A stretch of 64,000 nucleotides of DNA, from NCBI GenBank assembly GCA_945859605.1, contig OX243815.1, positions 30,570,787 through 30,634,786 of the forward strand, given 5' to 3'. The position numbers were made by a program, and so were the translations under genes. A model generated the notes under the pieces. That model searched no databases, had not been told where the DNA came from, and saw only the letters and a program-made list of their open reading frames with translations. Origin of the DNA: Lumbricus rubellus (Eukaryota > Annelida > Clitellata > Crassiclitellata > Lumbricidae). Below are positions 58,501 through 64,000 of this stretch, one piece after another; within the stretch, counting starts at the first letter, position 1; each line of letters begins with the position of its first letter.

Positions 58501-59533
58501 ATCGAGGTGTCCACCGGACTGGCCAAGTACGAGAATGCTTTCCAGGCCGTCGTCTGGAGAATCGACCAACTGCCCGAAAGGAACGAAGGTAGGAGGCAGC
58601 GCTCGTGAATAAGCTGGTGCCCTGCGCCTGGCTTTCGAGTGGCGCTCTATAAATTTGGAGATTACGATTACGATTACTATTAGGAAAGTACAACGGACTA
58701 TACATCAGACAGCAGATGGAACGGATGGGCTTCCCTACAAGCAGTAGTAGTCTCAGTTTAACCACACTACATGTGATAACAGAGGTCCTTAGCGTCGCCC
58801 TCTTCCTTTATCCAGACTAGGGACTGGCACTGCCCAAGTGCGAGCAGTGGCGGAGTTAAAGTACCTGCTCCGATTGAGGACGTATACAGTGTATCTATTC
58901 TGTTTCAATCTGATGTGTTCAAATGACAGAGACAGAGGTTATGCTTGGATTTTGGTTATGGATGGATGGTGGATACATTGTAGCCATTTAGGCGACTTGG
59001 TTGAATGGATGTAATTCCTCCATTCCTTCATTCTGATTCTTTTATGGCGCCTCTCAAGTGAACTACTCAGAGGCGCTCAATAATAGAGAGCTGAATGAAT
59101 GACCTTGTCTTCATAATTATCTATTCTCTATTCCGAGATACTATTGTCCTCTTCTTTTCCAGGTGCCTACAAGACTCACCTGATGGTAATCAACCTTGAC
59201 CTTGCTCCACACGACAAGATGCCTGACGACCTCGACAAGTACATCCACGTCGAGTACAGCATGTCGAACAGCACCGTGTCACGTGCTCAGGTCCGGTCGA
59301 TAGCCATTTCCGGCGTCGACGAACCCCCTGACCGCTGGGTGCGCCACCTGGCCAAGTACGAGTACACGATCGAGATCGAGTTCACGGATAAGATGAAGGC
59401 CGAGTCGGAGGACGTCCTCGCCCCGTTGACGTCGCCGACGGCGGCTGCACCAGCGACCGCCGAGGGAGACGGAGTGGCCCCCACTGCGACCGCAGAAGAT
59501 GATAGCGATGGCTCGTCATCCGACTCCGATTAG
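45835..59533 (+). CDS. STON2-like: Stonin (stoned B family endocytic adaptor), complete, four exons
   Basis: Stonins are AP-2-associated adaptors that sort synaptotagmin into clathrin-coated vesicles at the plasma membrane. Exons 45835-45952, 53019-55100, 57917-58588 and 59163-59533 join to 1081 codons (1080 residues). Phases and GT-AG sites agree. The N-terminal half (1 to ~535) is acidic and disordered, with four NPF motifs (330, 371, 419, 487) that would bind EH domains (Eps15, intersectin). It also has DPF motifs (236, 354, 453, 537) and WxxF-type motifs (W175, W404) for AP-2/clathrin partners. The stonin homology domain is about 537-735 ([16 protein letters not shown], then [11 protein letters not shown]). 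The mu-homology domain is about 735-1042 ([43 protein letters not shown]). An acidic Ser/Asp tail ends it. NPF motifs favour STON2 over STON1. Longer than human STON2 (905), shorter than fly stoned B. Confidence 0.96.
46240..46455. repeat. ATC/ACC trinucleotide repeat
   Basis: (CAT/CAC)n, giving poly-His or poly-Ser/Pro frames. In stonin intron 1; the 128-codon frame through it is not a gene. Confidence 0.9.
46846..47110. repeat. Polypyrimidine CT-rich tract
   Basis: About 260 bp of CTT/CCT-rich sequence in stonin intron 1. The minus-strand Lys/Glu/Arg frame over it is compositional. Confidence 0.8.
47500..47730 (-). pseudogene. Decayed LINE ORF2 C-terminus
   Basis: The minus strand reads [20 protein letters not shown], a stop, then [20 protein letters not shown] and [15 protein letters not shown]. 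This is the RRSLNY...NIR.FFS.R....F...L pattern of CR1/L2-type LINEs. One in-frame stop. In stonin intron 1. Confidence 0.7.
48139..48854. mobile_element. MITE, 716 bp, exact 8-bp target duplication
   Basis: Perfect 14-bp inverted ends CATGGGCGCCCGCA, flanked by CTGAGTGC at 48131-48138 and 48855-48862. Subterminal TTGCCCCCCCTG blocks. No coding. Intact member of a family with a decayed copy at 23842-24147 and a solo end at 19610-19652. Confidence 0.9.
49806..50032 (-). mobile_element. tRNA-derived SINE, full length
   Basis: Reverse complement begins GGGGCGTGGTGGTGTAGTGG (A box TGGTGTAGTGG), then a B-box-like GAGGTTCGAAGTC, the body ACCTTGGGCAAGTCCTTCAC, and the tail CGCCTCTGAGTAG...CTTGAAGGGGCGCTATA. 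In stonin intron 1. Confidence 0.88.
50723..50915. repeat. CTGT/ATGT tetranucleotide array
   Basis: (CTGT)n with regularly spaced TATG variants. CT-rich sequence also occurs at 51205-51400. Open frames on both strands are artefacts. Confidence 0.9.
51557..51626 (+). mobile_element. SINE/LINE 3'-tail fragment
   Basis: AACTCATCCGAGTAGTTCTC-TTGAAGAGGCGATAAAAATTC and a TGAATGAA end match the SINE tail at 57710-57795. Confidence 0.6.
53019..55100 (+). CDS. STON2-like: Stonin exon 2 (disordered region and SHD)
   Basis: Acceptor tgctttcag, donor GATAAAG|gttggt, residues 40-733. Carries all NPF/DPF motifs, Gly/Glu-rich runs and the stonin homology domain. If the donor were ignored the frame would end four codons later, before the mu-homology domain. 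Confidence 0.95.
55120..55600. repeat. CTGT/CTCT microsatellite directly after stonin exon 2
   Basis: Nearly 500 bp of TCTG/TCTC repeats beginning about 20-30 bp past the exon 2 donor at 55101. The long Cys/Leu/Ser/Val frames are artefacts. Confidence 0.92.
56265..56770 (-). mobile_element. Unclassified retroelement fragment with common 3' tail
   Basis: The reverse complement ends GGGAGCGCTTCTGAGTAGAT-ACTCTTGTAGAGGTGCTATAT followed by ATGAATGAATGAA. The upstream ~450 bp differs from the SINE body. Probably a LINE 3' region, in stonin intron 2. Confidence 0.5.
57549..57795 (+). mobile_element. tRNA-derived SINE, full length
   Basis: Head GGGGCGCGGTGGTGTAGTGG, with A box TGGTGTAGTGG and a perfect B box GGTTCGAATCC. 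Then the body (CTTGGGCAAGTC, CAATTGCTCAGCGCTTCGGC) and the tail GGAGCGCCTCTGAGTAGTTT-CCTGGAAGAGGCG, ending in (GAAT)n. RNA polymerase III type promoter. It ends about 120 bp before stonin exon 3. Confidence 0.9.
57917..58588 (+). CDS. STON2-like: Stonin exon 3 (mu-homology domain)
   Basis: Acceptor gctttcag, donor AACGAAG|gtagga, residues 734-957. Encodes [61 protein letters not shown] repeat tail begins about 12 bp past the donor. Confidence 0.95.
58600..58678 (+). mobile_element. SINE/LINE 3'-tail fragment, GAATAAGCTGG type
   Basis: GCTCGTGAATAAGCTGGTGC, CCTGGCTTTCGAGTGGCGCT, then ATAAATTTGGAG and (GATTAC)n. It begins about 12 bp after the stonin exon 3 donor. Confidence 0.75.
58785..58875 (+). 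repeat. Dispersed repeat, copy 2
   Basis: GCGTCGCCCTCTTCC, GGGACTGGCACTGCCCAAGT and GTGGCGGAGTT align with 13430-13520. In stonin intron 3. Confidence 0.55.
59163..59533 (+). CDS. STON2-like: Stonin exon 4
   Basis: Acceptor cttttccag, residues 958-1080. Encodes [37 protein letters not shown] and an Ala/Thr then Ser/Asp-rich tail; TAG at 59531-59533. Confidence 0.95.
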
Positions 59534-59984
59534 ACTTCTTAGGTCTCAGTCTCTCTCTCTGTCTCTGTATCTTTTTTGTGGTCGACGCGGTGATGGTGAA
59601 AGGAGAAAAGGGTTTTTCGTATCTCGTTCAAGTGGAATGGTCTGTCCCCCGTTTGTGAAGTTGCCAGGTGAATGCTGGTCACTCTTATTTGGTCAGTGGT
59701 CATGATGTTATACTTTGTGAATCATTCAGCTAATGCTGGTTACTTTGATTAGGCTTACCAGTTTTTGAATACTGGTCATTGATAATTAGTACTGGTCAAA
59801 ATGTCATTGACTAAGTGTGAGTAAGGATTATTGTGCGCTGTTGTTTAAGGGATGTGGCTATTCTTTACAAGGTCCGTTTATCTTCGCTTATAGGTAATTG
59901 GTTCCTTGTTTAATGGGTAATTATTGATTACCATATTATAATCAAGGGTAGACCTCATACATTGTTCGAAGATGATTGATTATG

Positions 59985-60150
59985 GATGATAACCAGATTA
60001 TTGATTATGGATAATAACCAGATTATTGATTATGGATAATAACCAGATTATTGATTATGGATAATAACCAGATTATTGATTATGGATAATAACCAGATTA
60101 TTGATTATGGATAATAACCAGATTATTGATTATGGATAATAACCAGTTTG
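59985..60150. repeat. 25-bp tandem repeat, about six copies
   Basis: Unit GATTATTGATTATGGATAAT plus AACCA, nearly identical copies, within about 450 bp of the stonin stop codon and possibly in its 3' UTR. Confidence 0.9.
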
Positions 60151-60366
60151 GTCAGCGCTAGAGTTGATCGGTCATGATAATTTTGATCACACAGATGTCT
60201 CATTGAAGTCTACAAGTTTTTAATTAGTCATGATTATTGCAGATAATTATTAGTCAATGTTTAGAGGTTGTTCGGTTCGATTGATGATAAGCTAGTGAAT
60301 ATACTTACTTGTTAGACTTGTTCTTTCAGGCTCTGTTTCCTATCTAACTATTACTATTTTTTTAAA

Positions 60367-60368
60367 TA

Positions 60369-60437
<69 letters not shown>
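60367..60437. repeat. ATT trinucleotide repeat
   Basis: Uninterrupted (ATT)n of about 70 bp. Confidence 0.95.
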
Positions 60438-62754
60438 AAACGTTTGCTGTTCGCATTCACATAGAAAATGAAACGCATCAAGTCAATCACCAAATACAAT
60501 GAAGATGAGAGCAATAGCCTACGCGAGATCTTAGAAATTGAAAGCAAATTATTAGCGTTCGTTTTCAGAATCGTACAGGTCTGGGAGAAGGGGTCATGAA
60601 GGTATCGTTCTGAATCCAACTCTCTTGAAAGAGTATAATATGGTGTTGGGGAGAATGTACAATACGAGACGATTTATTCGGCTTAAAGCGAACCGGACAT
60701 TTTGAGTTGCGTCGAGGGTTGAAGACTTCTAGAGCTGAGTAGTTATAACTGTAGAGTAGCGACTGAAAACCTTTCTGTTCGATTGTGGTTTGTCGAGTCT
60801 GATTGGAATTACCGCATTGGCGACTTTTCTCTGATTTAAGAAAGTGTTTTATCAGAGAGAGTTAGACCTAATCCAGTAATTATTTTAACTTTCTCTAAAG
60901 TGATGAAGTCTGAATCGATTAAATTTTTCAGACTGTTTCCGTAGGCCTATATTATTTATGTTTACAATTTGCTGCTGAATAGTTTGGGGCACCACTCAGG
61001 CCCATTCTGACGAGTGGGCCCATTTGTCGTTTCATTCCAAGCACGGATAGATTTGTTTGAGGCCTCACGTGTTAAGCCATCTACCTATCGTCTAAATTTG
61101 TTATGAAGATCCTGGCTTGCACGTCATGATAATCTACGTTGTTACAAATCGTTTTCGTTTGTACTTACGTCATCATTTTCCTCGCATATAATTATAATTG
61201 AATTATATACTCGTTTGTTTTTTTACGTCATAATGATCCTCGAAAATAATTACTTAGCCTACGTAATTTAATAATTAATTTATTCGTTTGTTCCTACGTC
61301 ATTGTGATGTTTACATTATATTGATTCACTTCTTCTTACGTCATCATTTGTTTGTTTTACGTCATTGTAGACCACACATAGTACAGATTCTATTGTCATT
61401 GTGCATAATAAGAGATGTTGAATTAGAACTGCTATGCTGGGGGTCCTTGCATTTCCGCTCAATTTTTTATGATATAATTCTGTTGTAGACTGATGACGCG
61501 TTGTGTGAGTGAGTAAAGAGTATGTAAGTAAGTCATTTTACCATTTTACAAAGTTATAAAATGTGTTGCATTTAAGTTGTTTACATTCCCGTTAGTCGAT
61601 GAAAGATCTATCTAATATTATAGCTAATAGTTATGCTTTTCTTGCATCATTTTCTACGTGACGCCATAAACCACATTCGTTGAGCACCGAGTTGGCCTAA
61701 ATGCCAAAAATCGTGCTTCTGCCCATGGTAGGTGAGATCCGTATTCCACAATGCCTATCGGACTTACCTGATAGAACAGACTTTGAAGTAAACTTTTTGC
61801 AAATCTCGTTGTAGCTAATTTGCCAGTAACTTGGTAGACATTTATTAGTAATAGATTTAGTAACAATTAACTGTTATAGTCTTGGAAAATGGGAAATCAA
61901 AATCTACATGTAGCGTGCACCGGTGGATTGTAAGCGAGACAATTAATTCATGTGCTGAGTTGTTCCTTTGTTATTGTTCGTCTATTTTTGGCGTTGTCAG
62001 AGTGACTATAATTAATTAATTATTAGTTCGAAGTCTCTAGACATAGTATCTCAATTCTCGTGCATATTTTGTCATAGTTTATAAGTCTGTTCATTAATCA
62101 ATGTCGGAACGACCTTTGTGTTATAGCTTTGAGCACATTGTCAGTTTTTGCGACATACAACAGCACGTTGATCATCACATTGTTCTGCATAGACCGTGAT
62201 AGACGAACAATGAAGCTATATATGCGCAAAGTTTTGGATGCGTTGTTTGTTTTGCGAACTGAAAGTTTTAAAGAATCGACTCTACATAGATCTCTGTACA
62301 ATATGGTACTTTTTGATGTCGCAAGGAATTGTATTCAAGTACGTCACCGATGAGCATTTTTTATTGTACTAGAGTAACTAGAGAGAGACAGAAACAACAA
62401 CAGAGAACGATTTACTGATCATAGAATAACGAAAAATAGAATAACGAAAGATAAAATAACGAAAGATAGAAGACTGAAATGGTTCCTGAATAGAAACTCG
62501 GCGTACGTTTTCAGCATTTCCTTCAAAATGATTTTTACAAGCAGCTTTGAGCACAGTGTCATTCTTATGATGAGGTTTTGAATGTCTAGATCGGTAGCAT
62601 GTTTGGATCTGACTCTTTTAGCGATGTCAACTATAATTTGTCAACTACTGTCAGTTATTTGTATCTTCGTAATATGAGTATTTCAGGAAGCGTGATGTGT
62701 TAGTGAGGATTTCAGCCGCCTGTATTTCTATATGCAAGTGCTTAGATGCTATCA

Positions 62755-63243
62755 CAGGGGCGTCTCAGGTTATCTCATCCTACAAGTCTAAGCTACCTAT
62801 AGAACCCACTTTAAAAGCTATCTAAGGAATCTCATTGTATCTGCTGGTAAATTCTCAAACCTTTATGAGTAAAAGTTCATAAATAGGCCATAATACTTGT
62901 TTTGATTTTGTAATATGGAAAAAGGAAAATCAGTAGGGCTCTATCTAGCACCGCTGATGTATTATAAGCAAGACTATTAATGTGTAGGTATATGCACCTC
63001 GATCCAGGGCTGTTTTAAAGAAATTTTTAGAGCTGCACAACTCCTTTTCTTTCCCATCCTCCATGGTAAATTACTTCCAGTCGGAGGACAATGACCTTTC
63101 TTGCTAGTTTTAACTGTGCAAAAGTGCTTCTTCAACTGCACAAATTCATTTAGAACTGCACATTTTGTGTACAACTGCTTGCTAAAAAAAGCCCTGCCTC
63201 GATCTAACGTCATGTTGCCACGCCATTGAATCAGACGCCCCTG
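62755..63243. mobile_element. hAT-like MITE hosting a second MITE
   Basis: Ends CAGGGGCGTCT and, inverted, the same 11 bp. Flanks TGCTATCA and TGTTTGCA match at only 5 of 8, so the duplication has decayed or is doubtful. Without the inner element it is about 290 bp. Confidence 0.6.
63005..63196. mobile_element. hAT-like MITE, 192 bp, nested, exact target duplication
   Basis: Ends CAGGGCTGTTTTAAAG and, inverted, CAGGGCTTTTTTTAGC. The 8-bp duplication CCTCGATC lies at 62997-63004 and 63197-63204. Inside are several repeats of AACTGCACA(A/T). Younger than the element it sits in. 63250-64000 shows nothing recognisable. Confidence 0.85.
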
Positions 63244-64000
63244 TGTTTGCAACGCTTACGATATTATCTGCATTAGCAATATTACAATGTTAGCGTAGAT
63301 GTTGCGTTTGTTTCAGAATAATTTCACGTAGATCTTGTTTTTCATTTTCTATGTTTCCAATATTATAAGGACCACGTGATTTGCATCTTCGTGAATTGCG
63401 ATTTATTAGCGAAACGACTAAACTGAATTAAGTTGTTGCTGTTGTGCGGTCTTAGAATTATAATTATTGACAAGTCAGCTGTTTATTAGTATGTTAACGT
63501 CACGAGAAAATAGAATGCAAGAAACCATAATTATTACGAGTTGTCATATTTATTTATTTATTTATTACGTTGCATTTACTATTGGCTTCTATAGATCTTA
63601 ATGATTATTATTATTAGCGTCGAGAATTGAATTACCGACAGAAGAACTAATCTCTCAGCGATGCAGATATTTATTTAAATCAATATTCAAGGGAAGGGTG
63701 GGGTGGGAAGGAGAGGGGACGGCTGACAGTAAGAAGGGTTAACTATATATTATCTAGGCCTATAGTTAATGAAAAGTCTCGCCTGAGAAAACCTTAGAAG
63801 GCTTAGAGAGAAGCGGAGTAAAAATCCTAGCATAATTACAATTATCCTTTCTATTTTTACTTAAGCATTTCGCTTTCAGTCTTTAATCTCTATGATCCTC
63901 GTTTGATATTCTTCGAACATGCGATTTAGATATATTACGGCTATGATTTCTTACTTCCTACAGGTACATCCTATGTCATTAAGTAATGCATGTAACGCAT

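Larger units (their letters stand above)
59534..62754. other. 3' flank of stonin; no further gene seen
   Basis: Begins with the stonin 3' UTR; the polyadenylation site could not be fixed. Contains tandem repeats at 59985-60150 and 60367-60437. The minus-strand frame at 61654-61866 is unidentified. Confidence 0.45.

Noticed and set aside
61003..61024. GGCCCA...TGGGCC hairpin as a terminator
   Set aside because: Intrinsic terminators do not apply to polymerase II genes, and no gene ends here.

Overview
This is a gene-poor, repeat-rich stretch of an animal nuclear genome, with one 200-base assembly gap. It carries three split protein-coding genes with spliceosomal introns. The gene set (RGS protein, APMAP, stonin), the many hAT-like MITEs, the tRNA-derived SINEs and the frequent TAGGCCTA-type motif fit a marine invertebrate, possibly an invertebrate deuterostome such as an echinoderm. 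The species cannot be read from the sequence.

Layout. 0.7-21.6 kb, minus strand: an R4-like RGS protein gene in six exons. Five exons (744-4127) are phase-consistent and certain. A first coding exon at 21468-21584 is proposed, with a possible alternative one at 24551-24613. The 17-kb first intron is filled with transposons, microsatellites and the gap. 24.6-30.2 kb is intergenic: a 33-bp minisatellite and several small transposons. 30.3-38.3 kb, minus strand: a complete nine-exon APMAP gene (425 residues) with a Helitron in intron 2. 38.3-45.8 kb is intergenic, with a roughly 60-copy 23-bp minisatellite that is open in every frame, a fold-back element and a decayed LINE. 45.8-59.5 kb, plus strand: a complete four-exon stonin gene (1080 residues), head-to-head with APMAP. 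59.5-64 kb: 3' flank with tandem repeats and a nested pair of MITEs.

The exon models rest on my own reading of splice sites. In each gene the phases at every junction agree and the joined frame has no stop. The gene functions are unrelated: G-protein signal termination (RGS), a membrane-anchored beta-propeller hydrolase-like protein (APMAP), and clathrin/AP-2 endocytic sorting of synaptotagmin (stonin).

The most unusual content is non-genic: (i) a GATGAC-poly(T)-GTCATC hairpin module shared by MITEs with different terminal repeats; (ii) a 3' tail shared by SINEs and LINE remnants; (iii) 63-72 bp TTAA-flanked micro-elements; (iv) many elements whose exact 8-bp target duplications can be read directly, including two nested cases; (v) tandem arrays or repeat tails within a few tens of bases of splice donors.
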